Shown piece by piece: positions 46,076 to 56,391 of a stretch of DNA of 64,000 nt. Origin of the DNA: Exophiala sp. HKRS030 (lineage: Eukaryota > Ascomycota > Eurotiomycetes > Chaetothyriales > Herpotrichiellaceae); assembly GCA_023897205.1 (NCBI GenBank), contig JAHWDD010000005.1:682001-746000 (forward strand), read 5' to 3'. The notes under the pieces were generated by a model, which was given only the letters and a program-made list of their open reading frames with translations, did not search any database and was not told where the DNA came from. Both the position numbers and the translations under genes were made by a program. Position 1 is the stretch's first letter, and the number at the start of each line of letters is the position of its first letter.

Positions 46076-46613
46076 TTATTGAAAAGAAAAGCCTGGCCAG
46101 AGATACAAGACAATCGCAAGGGCCCAGGTACCGGCCAGGATCTGAAATGCTTGTATCATCCTATTCGAGGCGGTAATGCCTTCGTTGTAGTCGTGGATGA
46201 AGGGGACTTTGGCCTTGTTCTTCCAGAATTCCGCCATATGTCGATACGCCAGGGCAATACCGACTGCATTCAAGACACTCAGAAACAATGGGAACTTTCT
46301 ACCTCCTGTGCCGATAGCAAGAATGATAGACGAGACCACAGAGGAGATCGTCTGGTGGTTAAGTCAGTACATGGGATACAGAAATGAGAGGTGGGCAAAG
46401 GGGCCAGCGTACCGCCACAGCTCCGCTCGTTTGTGTCGTTCTAGTCTTGTGCAATTGATTAGCCGCCGTTGTCGAATACTGCGCTGCTCGTTCAGTTTGC
46501 TCTTCTCTTTGCTTGAGATTGTAGATGGCCATGGCAGAAAATAAACCAGTGTAGGCGCCGACACAGGTTTGAACTGCGTGGTACATGGAAAAGATGATTG
46601 CAGTTGCCGTCAT
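46076..46613 (-). CDS. Small multi-spanning membrane protein (158 aa, two exons)
   Basis: Exon 1 is 46413-46613 and exon 2 is 46076-46351; a 61-nt intron (GTACGC, TACTGAC branch, CCACCAG) joins them in phase 0. The protein has an N-terminal hydrophobic segment (YHAVQTCVGAYTGLFSAMAIY), a charged middle likely to be helical (NLKQREEQTERAAQYSTTAANQ in two parts), a second hydrophobic segment (TISSVVSSIILAIG with FPLFLSVLNAVGIALAY) and a C-terminal one (AFQILAGTWALAIVLYLW). Three or four membrane helices are likely. I do not recognise the family and cannot place it in a membrane. It is divergent from DPH2, with 367 bp between starts. Confidence 0.75.
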
Positions 46614-46980
46614 CTTGACTTTTTATACCGAGATTGTAGGTTCGAGAATCGAGACTCCAAAGGTAAGTACTGAGGGCTCCCAGCAGCTAAAGACCAATTT
46701 TTTGAAAGGACAAGTAGTTGAGATGAATCCGATGCACACCGAAGAGATTGAAGCTCATCTTCGTCATCTCATGGCCAGCCAGGCTTCTTCTAGGTACGAG
46801 TAGCGGGCCAATGAAACGTGATCTCAGACCGCTGACTAAAATTCAACGCCAAGCGGTGGCCAGTCTTCAAGTATCGTCGAGTGGCATGCGACCAAAATTT
46901 TGCGTCGTGAGATACTCTGCTGGAACTTCAGGGCGAGATCAACAGGTATATTGGGTTTTGACCCTGTAGGCTCCTCAGAC
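46614..46980. promoter_or_regulatory. Divergent promoter of the membrane-protein gene and DPH2 (367 bp)
   Basis: Start codons of the two flanking genes face away from each other across this gap. No TATA box is evident. An upstream in-frame ATG at 46900 would extend DPH2 by 27 residues lacking family resemblance, so it is taken as leader sequence. Confidence 0.5.
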
Positions 46981-48702
46981 ATGGCAGAAGAACTCACTGC
47001 TCCCCCAGTGCTCTCGACACCGGACACGTACATCCTGAACGAAGGCATCCCAGAGGCTGTGCGAAACAATGCCTCAGAAAGTCTGTCTGATGAGGAAGTC
47101 AATGTCAGATATGAAATCGACAGAACGATCCAAGAAATTCGCGGCAGGAAATGGCGACGAGTAGCTTTGCAATTCCCCGATCATATGCTTCCACACTCTG
47201 CTCGGGTCTACCAACTCCTCTCGCGGGGATTGCAAGCACCAGCACCGGCACCGACAGGGAACATCGCCACGGAGCGCCCCGAGCCACTCGAGACTGATAT
47301 GGGAAGTTTGAGTGTCCACGAGCACAACGGGCCCGTGAAATTGACTATCCTCGGCGACACCTCATACGGATCTTGCTGTGTGGATGAGATCGCGGCCGAG
47401 CACGTCGATGCTGACGCTGTCGTTCACTACGGCCGAGCCTGCCTTTCGCCAACAGCAAGGCTACCAGTTCTGCACATCTACACCACCATGCCCCTGGACT
47501 ACGACGACGTCGTGGCCAAATTTCAACAATCCTACCCAGATCCGAACACAAAGGTCATTTTGACCGCAGACGTACCCTATTCGGCGCATGTATCTCCATT
47601 GACCCAGAAACTACAAGCCTCAGGCTACTTGGACGTCTTCGCGGCTTCCATCGTCCACGACCCGTCATCTGCTATACCCAATAGAACACTTCCTCCGGCC
47701 GTGTCGGAAGACCAAACACGATTATCCGAATGGAGTCTCTTCCACATATCCGATCCGCCGACCTCTCTTTTGCTCACGCTGACATCTCGCCTGTCTCATG
47801 TGGGGATCTATAGCACCCAAGGCTCTGGGTCCAACAACAACGCCACCACCACAGCATCAACAACTCTAGAAAACTCTACTCGCCTTCTCCTCCGCCGTCG
47901 ATACGCCCTGATCACTTCCCTGACAACGGTACCGATTTGGGGCATCTTGATCAACACCTTGAGCGTCAAGAACTACTTGAACATGTTGACACACATCCAA
48001 CGACAAATCGCCGCTGCTGGAAAGAGATCCTACCTCTTCGTCGTGGGCAAACTCAACTCTGCCAAGATTGCCAACTTTTCTGAAATAGGTGGATGGGTGG
48101 TGATCGGATGTTGGGAGAGCTCCCTCGTCGACAGTAAAGACTTTTACAGACCAATCATCACCCCGTTCGAATTAGACTTGGCTCTCCAACCCGATGACAA
48201 ACGCGTGTGGACGGGCGAGTGGAGGGCCGACTTTGATTCCGTTCTCGAGGATGCCGCGAGGCGTGAAGTAGCGGAGGATCAATCTGAAGAGCCAGCGGAC
48301 GACCAGCATGGAGATGTCGGGATCTCGTCCGACGGTTCTGAATCAGAATCTGAGCCTCCCGAGTTCGATTTTCGAACAGGTCGGTACGTATCTCGATCTA
48401 GGCCTATGCACAAGACGACGGCGACCCGACGCTCGGTGGCTTCGTCATCCGCTGCTGCTAATGGTGGTGCACCTTCGACGGCGCTGACGAAGCGATCAAA
48501 AGGCGACGTCATCTCGGCCAACGGCATTGTCTCCCCTGCCGCCGAATACCTGAAGGAGAAGCGAGGCTGGACGGGTTTGGGGAGTGATTTCGTAATCAAA
48601 TACGAGGAAGACGGAGACGAAGCTGTGGAAGGTGGTCTCGTTGAAGAAGGTCGAACGGGGATCGCGCGCGGCTACACGGTCGGAGAGTCGACTCGAACGT
48701 GA
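46981..48702 (+). CDS. DPH2: Diphthamide biosynthesis protein 2
   Basis: Dph2 pairs with Dph1 in the radical-SAM-type iron-sulfur complex that transfers a 3-amino-3-carboxypropyl group from SAM to the elongation factor 2 histidine, the first step of diphthamide synthesis. The intronless 573-aa protein starts MAEELTAPPVLSTPDTYILN. It has the family core YEIDRTIQEIRGRKWRRVAL, QFPDHMLPHSARVYQLL and GDTSYGSCCVDEIAAEHVDA (Cys132/133). Further on are VVHYGRACLSP (Cys154), LPVLHIYTTMPLDYDDVV and GGWVVIGCWESSLVDSKDF (Cys377), then FYRPIITPFELDLAL. The last ~130 residues are an acidic, Ser-rich tail ending near DFVIKYEEDGDEAVEGG; its LKEKRGWTGLGSDF element is shared among fungal Dph2 proteins. Start chosen at 46981 from the domain boundary. 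Confidence 0.95.
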   Translation: MAEELTAPPVLSTPDTYILNEGIPEAVRNNASESLSDEEVNVRYEIDRTIQEIRGRKWRRVALQFPDHMLPHSARVYQLLSRGLQAPAPAPTGNIATERPEPLETDMGSLSVHEHNGPVKLTILGDTSYGSCCVDEIAAEHVDADAVVHYGRACLSPTARLPVLHIYTTMPLDYDDVVAKFQQSYPDPNTKVILTADVPYSAHVSPLTQKLQASGYLDVFAASIVHDPSSAIPNRTLPPAVSEDQTRLSEWSLFHISDPPTSLLLTLTSRLSHVGIYSTQGSGSNNNATTTASTTLENSTRLLLRRRYALITSLTTVPIWGILINTLSVKNYLNMLTHIQRQIAAAGKRSYLFVVGKLNSAKIANFSEIGGWVVIGCWESSLVDSKDFYRPIITPFELDLALQPDDKRVWTGEWRADFDSVLEDAARREVAEDQSEEPADDQHGDVGISSDGSESESEPPEFDFRTGRYVSRSRPMHKTTATRRSVASSSAAANGGAPSTALTKRSKGDVISANGIVSPAAEYLKEKRGWTGLGSDFVIKYEEDGDEAVEGGLVEEGRTGIARGYTVGESTRT

Positions 48703-48760
48703 ATTAGTTTTGCGTGAAAAGGAAAAAAATGATAATGTGCACTGAGGAAGATTCGATATT

Positions 48761-50292
48761 TCAAGGTACGAGCAGTCTCGCCAGGTGCACTATGTCCTCT
48801 GTATCCTCAAGTTTCCAGCACGACTCGATGACAGCCTTGGTCTTTTGAGCGCCAATGACAGGAGCTGCCTGGTCAGAGAACTTCTTCTCGAGCTGTTCGA
48901 TGGTCATTGGTCGCGCCACAGACCCTGTCGCATGTTCAACGTGGAACGACTTCTCTGCCAGTCCCGCGCCTTGAGCCGGTTTATACTTGAACGTCAAGTA
49001 CGCCTCGTCGTCCCTCACCTTGTCGTCCGTCGTGACATTGATCTTGTCTCTTACTGCTCTGACCGTCGCGTCTTGAGCGGCCACTTCGTCCGAGAACTCG
49101 GCTGGGCCGGCCGCTCCGTGAACCAGGCCTACCGCGCAACCGTGGTACAAGGAAAAGATGGTCTGGAGTTGGGTCTGGGGATGTCTGACTGAACATAACC
49201 GTACGCATTGCGGGTTAACCACGGCCTCGATCGATGCCAGCTTCATATGGAACGGTTCTTTCCCGCCTGCTGCGACGGCGTCTTGGGAAAAGTACCGATG
49301 TGCCTCTAGACAACCGTCGATGAGCGGGTGGATTACAATACCACACGGGTACGGCTTGAATGTGTTCTCGAGGATCTGCCATGATTTGCCCCCTTCCTCG
49401 GCAAGGGCCGACACTCGACTTTCATCCACAGTCGTCGAAACCAGTTTGAGCCACGATTCGATCGGTCTCGTACAGCTCCCGAACCCTTGGGCCGCCAATC
49501 TCGCTGCGAGGATTCCGTTCTGCGCTCCTCGGCCCATGTGTAACGTCTTGCTGTCTACACCGAACATTGCGCGCAGACCCCCTGCCATGGTCGAGGCATG
49601 ACCCAGGGCTGCAGCGAATTGCGCCGAATCGAGCTTCATTGCTTTTGAGATGGCAGCCGCCGCTGCAAAGTGTCCAGTTGTACCTGTGATGTGCCTGTTT
49701 GAGAAGGGGGGTTTTTCGGTCAGCTATAATGGATCTACGCACAACCATTTTATCCGTGCGAAGGAGCGACGACGGCTTGTACTCACCAACCATCTTTATA
49801 ATGACTGGGCCCTAAAGCGTTGCCCACGGCGCACTGCGTCTCCAAGCCGGCGACGAATGCTAGGATAAAGTCTTTGCCTGACATGGGATGCATTTCAGCC
49901 CACGACAAGAGCGCGGCGAGGGGTGTCCCCGAAGGATGAATGACGGTGCGTAGATGGGTGTCGTCGTAATCCGCGGTCGTTATGGAGATGCCGTTGACCA
50001 TGACCGCGGTGTCGAAACTGGTTCGTTCACGGTGACCTAGTATCGTGCATTCTTCGTTTGTTTGGGTGGTGGTATTGGACGACAAAAGTGCCTTGATCGC
50101 TTTGGTCGCAGGTGAGGCGTGGCATGAGCCCAAGCCGCATCCGAGGGCGTTCAGAACGGACCGTTTCGCCTGCTCGATGACCTCTCGTGGCAGTTGATCA
50201 TAATTCAGTCGTGCCAGGAAGTCGGCCAACTTGAAAGTGTGGTCTACGCTGTCCATGGTTTTTGTTTTGTTGTCCATGGGTCGACTTCTCAA
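48761..50292 (-). CDS. MmgE/PrpD-family enzyme, cis-aconitate decarboxylase-like (479 aa)
   Basis: Exon 1 is 49787-50292 and exon 2 is 48761-49694; the 92-nt intron (GTGAGT, GCTGACC branch, AAACAG) splits a Trp codon. The fold is that of the MmgE/PrpD family, which includes 2-methylcitrate dehydratases and the cis-aconitate decarboxylases that make itaconate (fungal CadA, animal ACOD1). Visible features: ALGCGLGSCHASPATKA, then NGISITTADYDDTHLRTVIH and GTPLAALLSWAEMHP. After the splice comes HITGTTGHFAAAAAISKAMK, followed by KTLHMGRGAQNGILAARLAA and YPCGIVIHPLIDGCLEAH. Which activity applies cannot be decided by eye, since the families share most motifs. Three possible Met starts lie within 13 residues; MDSVDHTFKLADFL at residue 13 is the likeliest domain start. 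No mitochondrial presequence is evident. It is divergent from the PSL-synthase-like gene. Confidence 0.85.
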
Positions 50293-51060
50293 CTAAATTT
50301 CCCGACGCAAACTTACCGCAGAACTTTTTCCATCGAGACCCTAAATGCGAAATATATTCGAATAAACGGAGACGACACCCACACGTATGTTTTCTGATTT
50401 ATGGGTGTAAAAAGTACCAGAGGTCGACAGCTGCCACCACTTCCATTTCGGACAACCTCCACTTTCCCCAATCGTGAGAAGTGGATTTGGAGGTACGGAG
50501 TAGTTACACTACAATATCCCGAACGAGTTGCGCTGTCAGAGGACTCTTTTGAAATGGGGGTTGATATTTCGTACCAATGTCGAAGGTATTTTATGTGTTG
50601 AGATATCGAATTATATAATAAAAGGTGCCATTTTAAAAAATCTTCCAATGAGGTGTTCACTGGCAAGATCCTCCTTCATGACTCGTTGTGTACTTCTTAT
50701 ACCCCACGAGGCTTTTGATGTCATGCTTTCTCGGGTATGAATTCCCGCGAGGCTCATTGATCCTTGTCTCCTCACGGTGAGTAGTTACTATCTTGAATAG
50801 ATTGGGTCGATCGTCGAGCTATGAACTCATGTCTGGGTCTTGGGAACGTGGAAAGACCGTTGTAATACAGAATGGCTGATGTCACCCATGTCCATCGTAC
50901 TCGTAGACGGATCCAACAAATGCTCGTTGAGGTCGCGATTCTCGCAGTTGTTTCTTCGCCTGTCTATACCGCAACAACCTCCACGACTTACCGTCTAATC
51001 CTCTAGTTGAATCTTTGTAAAGATACAGAAAAAAAACATCAACTTCTCAAGACCAAACAA
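50293..51060. promoter_or_regulatory. Divergent promoter of the PrpD-like and PSL-synthase-like genes (768 bp)
   Basis: Both flanking genes read away from this gap. It holds one TACGGAGTA copy at 50494-50502 and an AT-rich stretch (ATATCGAATTATATAATAAAAGG, given in part: TTATATAATAAAAGG) near 50610. No gene is supported inside; an internal minus-strand ORF (50313-50666) has no recognisable content. Confidence 0.5.
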
Positions 51061-52017
51061 ATGGCTTCAAAGGCGGTCAGCAATCTCATCTCTACAGCCG
51101 CTCGACCGACCTCCCGCATCCAACTCGCACGGAGCCACCGTCTTCTGTCGTCGGGTCCGATACAAAACCAAGCACAAACCCTTCTTCAGGACAAAGAGAA
51201 TGGCTTTGGGTTCATCCGTCACAATCCTCGCACACCGAAGCCACGGACGAGAGGCGTGACCGAGATTCGGGGCCCGTACTACTCTGCCTACGGCAAGCGT
51301 CACTTGCAAGACGTGCTCGAGACGATGGGGTACCACATTGACGGCCTCAAGTTCGCCGGCGGAAGTTTCTCCATGATGCCCGAGCACGCCGTGCGTGAAC
51401 TGGTCGACCTCGCACATCAACACGAAGTCTATGTGAGCACGGGTGGGTGGATGGAACACATCTTGACCCAGCCCGACGCCCAGACGGCCGTCGACAGGTA
51501 CCTGAAAAAGTCCAAGGACGTCGGCTTCGACGTGATCGAACTGTCTTCGGGGTTCCTGTCGTTCCCACCGGACGACTGGTTGCGGCTCGTGGACAAAGTC
51601 CACGGCATGGGCCTCAAGGCGAAGCCGGAGCTGGGCATTCAGTTCGGAGCCGGCGGTGACACGGCGGCGGAGGATCTGGAAGCCACCGGCACCTCAGACC
51701 CCGGCAAAGTGATCAACCTGGGCAAGAAGTTCATCGAAGCGGGCGTCGAACGCATGATGATCGAGAGCGAGGGCATCACCGAGAACGTCAAGAGCTGGCG
51801 GACGGACGTCATCCAAGCCATCCTTCGAGATCTGCCACAGGAAAAGGTCATGTTCGAGGCCGCCGACCCTCCCGTCTTCAATTGGTATGTTCGCGAGTTT
51901 GGCATCGATGTCAATTTGTTCGTGGATCATTCTCAGATCGTGCAGTTGACCTGCCTGCGGAGCGGAATCTGGGGCATGGCCGATACCTTTGGGAAGATTG
52001 TTAGCTATCGCGATTGA
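51061..52017 (+). CDS. Phosphosulfolactate synthase-like protein (ComA/HSA32 family) with mitochondrial presequence, 318 aa
   Basis: The ComA family condenses phosphoenolpyruvate and sulfite to phosphosulfolactate in archaeal coenzyme M synthesis; a eukaryotic branch (plant HSA32) is linked to heat tolerance by an unclear activity. This intronless gene carries a TIM-barrel with family segments RTRGVTEIRGPYYSAYGKRH, LKFAGGSFSMMPEHAVRELV, YVSTGGWMEHIL, DVIELSSGFLSFPPDDWLRL, LKAKPELGIQFGAGGD, MMIESEGITENV, KVMFEAADPPVFNWYVREFG and NLFVDHSQIVQLTCLRSGIW. The first ~40 residues (MASKAVSNLISTAARPTSRI, then QLARSHRLLSSGP) lack acidic residues and are rich in Arg and Ser, a classic mitochondrial import signal; this also sets the start at 51061, in good context (AACAAATGG), rather than the upstream ATG at 51007. 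Substrate in fungi is unknown. Confidence 0.9.
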   Translation: MASKAVSNLISTAARPTSRIQLARSHRLLSSGPIQNQAQTLLQDKENGFGFIRHNPRTPKPRTRGVTEIRGPYYSAYGKRHLQDVLETMGYHIDGLKFAGGSFSMMPEHAVRELVDLAHQHEVYVSTGGWMEHILTQPDAQTAVDRYLKKSKDVGFDVIELSSGFLSFPPDDWLRLVDKVHGMGLKAKPELGIQFGAGGDTAAEDLEATGTSDPGKVINLGKKFIEAGVERMMIESEGITENVKSWRTDVIQAILRDLPQEKVMFEAADPPVFNWYVREFGIDVNLFVDHSQIVQLTCLRSGIWGMADTFGKIVSYRD

Positions 52018-52351
52018 GCGGTAATGACAGTATCTCGTGATATGAATGGGATTGATCAATCATGCCTGCCGAGACGTTGTTTAGTCACCCAGGTAGTGAA
52101 TAAATTATGAAATGAATCCTTCCTGTTATAGTCAGCGCTTCGTTTTACCTTATACGAACGAGGTCCGCGTCATCAGTTGCTAAGCCCTGTGACACTGCAT
52201 TGAATTTTTGCCCGGAAGAGTAAATGCGGCTGATGCGGGATTCTTTGAGTGCTGAGAAGATTGTTGGACGGATGCAACCCAAGACGGTTGTTTACCATGC
52301 ATAGGTATTGCAGGTGCCTAGGTTAATAAAGTAAAAACTGTACTCTGTAAG
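52018..52351. other. Intergenic region (334 bp)
   Basis: 3' flank of the PSL-synthase-like gene. Nothing recognisable apart from AT-rich sequence. Confidence 0.5.
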
Positions 52352-52778
52352 ATGACAGAGGAATCCAGGAAATTATGCAGAGCCTTGTGCATTTCTGGAG
52401 GGTCTGGACGGAGTACGTAGACACACCACCAGGCTGTGTACTGCAAGAGTATGTACAGCAGGTGGCCAAAGGGTCCCTCTAACTCGTAATCTCCGTTAAC
52501 CATTCTCTATTGCTACAGGTTCTTCAAGTGTCAGTGCCACCTCGTTGGCTTCTCAACGGATCGCCCGGATGGACGAATATGAACAAAATACGAGGATTAA
52601 ACAGCAATTTTCTCCACCCCGTCGGCTTCAACGCGAGAGAATTGACATCATCGTCCTTGGAGCTGAATCTTTTCCTCGTACTCGGAAACTATTTTTGCCA
52701 TGTCAATCACAAGCACGAGATACACAATTCGATGGAGTCCTGACTGAGCCTTCACTTCCAGGCACTTCCGCATCATGA
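52352..52778 (+). CDS. Possible small basic protein (106 aa, two exons)
   Basis: Exon 1 (52352-52412) and exon 2 (52519-52778) join in phase across a 106-nt intron with a strong GTACGT donor, a TTAAC branch sequence and a CTACAG acceptor. The product begins MTEESRKLCRALCISGGSG and continues SSSVSATSLASQRIARMDEY, then NTRIKQQFSPPRRLQRERID, ending TEPSLPGTSAS. It is basic and Ser/Arg-rich with one short hydrophobic strand (DIIVLGAES). I do not recognise it; it could also be a decayed gene fragment. Only the in-frame splice and a codon-like composition support it. Confidence 0.3.
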
Positions 52779-52982
52779 TTCGACAGGCCCTCACAGCACT
52801 TGGATATATCCATCTTTTAATGCTCAGTGTACAGCCTCACTGCTCAACGGTAATATACCAGTACTCGCATTCAGGTGTTTATTCATAAGTGGTGTTTTCT
52901 TTTCACTGTTACTTTTCCTACTCTTCTCATCCCAGCCCACGTAGACTATCGTGCGGTAGCTTCGATAGGAACCTTGGCCACT

Positions 52983-54987
52983 ATGAAAATCACCCTTCTA
53001 ACAGCAGTCCTGAGTGGTATATTTGCTACCACGAATGGTAAGTGACATCCGAGGATCCCTTTGCTTCTCGAAGAGTGCCGCCTACTGACACTTTGGGCTC
53101 GCAGGGTATGTACTAGATGTCGAAGAGGCCGCCATCGAAACATTCCAGAATGCTCGTCGAGCGCTGCCCAACTCTCCCAAGGGATACACCCCGTCTCGAG
53201 TAGATTGCCCTCGAGATGCACCTTCAGTACGGGCCGCTTCGTCACTATCTCCGAACGAGACGGCGTGGCTGGAAAAGAGAAGAAACAATACCGTGACACC
53301 CATGCGGGCCTTGTTGAGCCGATTGAATATCACAAATTTTGATGCGGGCCAATATATCGACAACCATGCTAAGAATGCTTCTGCCCTTCCGAATATTGGT
53401 ATCGCCGTGTCCGGAGGTGGCTGGCGAGCGTTGATGAATGGCGCAGGCGCACTGAAAGCGTTTGACTCTCGGACGCCAAATAACACGGGGGACGGGAAAC
53501 TCGGTGGTCTGCTACAGTCCGCTACATATCTCGCGGGGCTAAGTGGCGGAGGTTGGCTTGTTGGGTCCTTGTTCATGAACAATTACTCAACGGTCGGTGA
53601 TTTGCAGACAGACACCAGTGGCTCGGTGTGGGAGTTTGGGAACTCCGTCTTCAAAGGACCCGACACTGGGGGCATTCAGCTTTTTGACACGGCCGAATAC
53701 TATGGTCATCTGGCCAGCGACGTCGACGGCAAAAAGGATGCGGGATTCGACCTTTCTCTCACCGATGTTTGGGGACGAGCTTTGTCCTTCCAGCTCATCA
53801 ATGCCACCGACGGTGGACCGAGCTACACCTTCTCCTCGATCGCCATTTCGCAGCCATTCATAGATGCGGATTCCCCATTCCCTATCCTGGTTTCCGATGC
53901 TCGAGCTCCCGGGGAAAAGTTGATATCTGGAAATGCGACCATCTACGAGTTTAATCCATTCGAGATGGGCTCATGGGATCCGACCTCCTACGGCTTCGTT
54001 CCCACCCAGTATCTGGGTACCAACTTCACAGCCGGCCGTGTTCCAGACAATGATCAATGTGTGATTGGATTCGACAATGGTGGTTATATCATGGGGACTT
54101 CATCGTCCTTGTTCAACCAGTTTATTCTCAATTTGAACCAGACTGACATCCCCGCAAGCCTGAAGGGTTTACTCGCCGACGTCCTAGGGGACATTGGCCA
54201 GGACAACAACGACATCGCAGACTACACGCCCAACCCGTTCTTCCACTACAACCCCGAAACCAACCCTTCGGCAAACTCGACTCGCCTGACTCTTGTCGAT
54301 GGAGGTGAAGATCTGCAGAATGTCCCACTACATCCATTGATCCAGCCTAACCGACATGTTGATGTTATCTTCGCCGTCGACTCATCCGCCGACACCAGCA
54401 ACAGTTGGCCCAATGCCACAGCCTTGGTCGCCACCTACGAACGATCTCTGTCAGATATTGCGAACAACACCGTCTTTCCCAGTGTTCCCGACCAGAACAC
54501 CATTGTCAATCTCGGTCTCAACACGCACCCGACCTTCTTTGGCTGCAATGTGTCCAATTTTACGGAAGGATCTAATATTCCACCATTGATCGTCTACATT
54601 CCCAATTCGCCATACATCACATTTAGCAACGAATCTACATTTACCTTCACCACCAACAACACGTACCGAGACGCCATCATCCTCAATGGTCAAGATGTGG
54701 CCACCATGGGCAACGGGACGGTGGATGAGACGTGGCCTACATGCGTCGGCTGTGCTATTTTGAGTCGAAGTCTACACCGCACAGGTACCGACGTTCCGGA
54801 CGTTTGCCAGCAATGCTTCAACCACTTTTGCTGGAACGGTACGATTGACTCTTCTGACCCGCGACCTTATGAGCCGACACCCATACTTGCCAAGTTGGAT
54901 ATTTCGAGCAAGGGGGTGTCGTCCAAGTTGTTCAATCGCTGGACCGCGGCAGTCGCTGCAGTGATGGCCGTTGCTCCCTCACTATAA
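52983..54987 (+). CDS. PLB1: Lysophospholipase / phospholipase B, GPI-anchored (645 aa)
   Basis: Secreted fungal phospholipase B removes acyl chains from phospholipids and lysophospholipids at the cell surface. Exon 1 (52983-53037) encodes a signal peptide (MKITLLTAVLSGIFATTNG). A 67-nt intron (GTAAGT, CTGAC, TCGCAG) leads to exon 2 (53105-54987). Family motifs: SPKGYTPSRVDCP, LSPNETAWLEKRR, IGIAVSGGGWRALMNGAGAL (Ser118 loop), the nucleophile motif TYLAGLSGGGWLVGSLF (Ser162), NPFEMGSWDPTSYGFVPTQY and LVDGGEDLQNVPLHPL, which holds the catalytic Asp of the Ser-Asp dyad. Many N-glycosylation sequons (NIT, NAT, NFT, NGT) and a cluster of Cys near the end (CVGCAIL...CQQCFNHFC) are typical. The C-terminal hydrophobic tail (WTAAVAAVMAVAPSL) fits a GPI signal. 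The nucleophile motif has Gly where many cPLA2-type enzymes have Ser (GLSGGSW). Confidence 0.95.
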
Positions 54988-56391
54988 TACACTTCCTTTT
55001 TGGGATCAAGTCCTTGGATTTATGACCCTTGGTGATATGAGGACGCCAAAAAAAACAGTTAACAGTAGTTGGAGTTACACAGCATCACGGCCGAAGGTAC
55101 ACGACAAAATGAAAGGAGGGCTTGTGGATTTGAGCGGGTGCATTCGAACGGCAATTTGGGAAACATCTGTCCAGCATGGAGCATAAAACTGTGATTCGTG
55201 TTGATGGTGGGAATATCATGAACTTTTGGACATGGAGTTGGCATCGGAGCTAAATGAGGGATGTAGGTATATATAACCAGATGTGACGAGACCTTCGTTT
55301 AGAATACATTTCCATGCAACACAATCTGAGAATTGATACTCCCTAGAATTTGACCATCACCTCGAATAACAGATAGATGTTGTCACCTCTGTTTGTACTC
55401 CGGACTTCGAGTGCCAGTCCCCGTGCCGGTAGCCGATCACTCCCTCGTGCCCACGCCCTTCACGCCCTTCACTAATTCTCCCCCTTTTGGTTTTACGACC
55501 CAACTAATTAGGTATCTCTAGCTACCAGTACTATAACGCGTACCATATTTTGTGACCATCACCTCTCTAACGTAGGGCACCTCCGTTAGGGATGATTTGG
55601 CGGACCCTTACGTAGTACTCGTAGACAGTACTCGGACTTCAGTGCGGTCGCGATGGAGGTGGTGGTGGTGGTTACCTTGTAGTTTCTGATAGTTTTCCGA
55701 CCAAGGTACATATAGAACAGATAACTCGTCATCTTTCAGCATTATACAAAGTACAGACTCATATTCTTCCCTATACAACTGGTCAAAGTCGGGTCGAATT
55801 GAAAACAAAAGCCGAGTTGTGACCGCCGGCAGATTTCCGCCCAAGCGTCGTTGAGCGTCATTGAAAACGAAAAAGATCGACAAATTTCTTTCCGCTGCAA
55901 AACGTTACGACCGAATGTGATGTACAGAAAACTTCGTACAACTACCACGAGTCCGTAGTATTGATTCGTTACATCTTTTTGGAACGCCTTTCTTTCTTTC
56001 TTCTTCTGTAACACCTCGGCAGGACCAGTACATGTACATATACAACAAACATCAACAAAATAAGACGACAACGTTAAGGGACGATAGAAGACACAATATA
56101 ATATCGTTGGTTTGTATTTCACCAGGACGAACTTGAGCATCGTATTAGTACCTGTGTATTCCCTACGGATACTCCACACACCAGAACACCGTCGGTCCTG
56201 ACGGCCATTCTCCCCGGAAAACACCAAGAGGAGGCCAAAAAAAGAGTCATCAAAACACTGGTAGACATCTCGACTAAAAAGTCATGAGAGGTGTCTGCCT
56301 TGTACATTGTTAACGGATCGAGAGAAGAGGGGCGAGACGCAGATACCTGATTTTTGGTTTCAAAAGCCCGAAAAAAAGAAAGAAAACGAAC
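54988..56391. other. Intergenic region (1.4 kb)
   Basis: 3' flank of phospholipase B, then the upstream region of the MFS gene. A dense group of GTAC/ACTCGTA-type sequences occurs at about 55605-55640. Minus-strand ORFs up to 161 codons (55742-56227) have no motif. The last ~60 bp is A/G-rich leader-like sequence. Confidence 0.5.

Noticed and set aside
55742..56227. 161-codon minus-strand ORF in front of the second DHA1 gene
   Set aside because: Cys/Phe/Val-rich chance frame in AT-rich sequence with no signal or domain.
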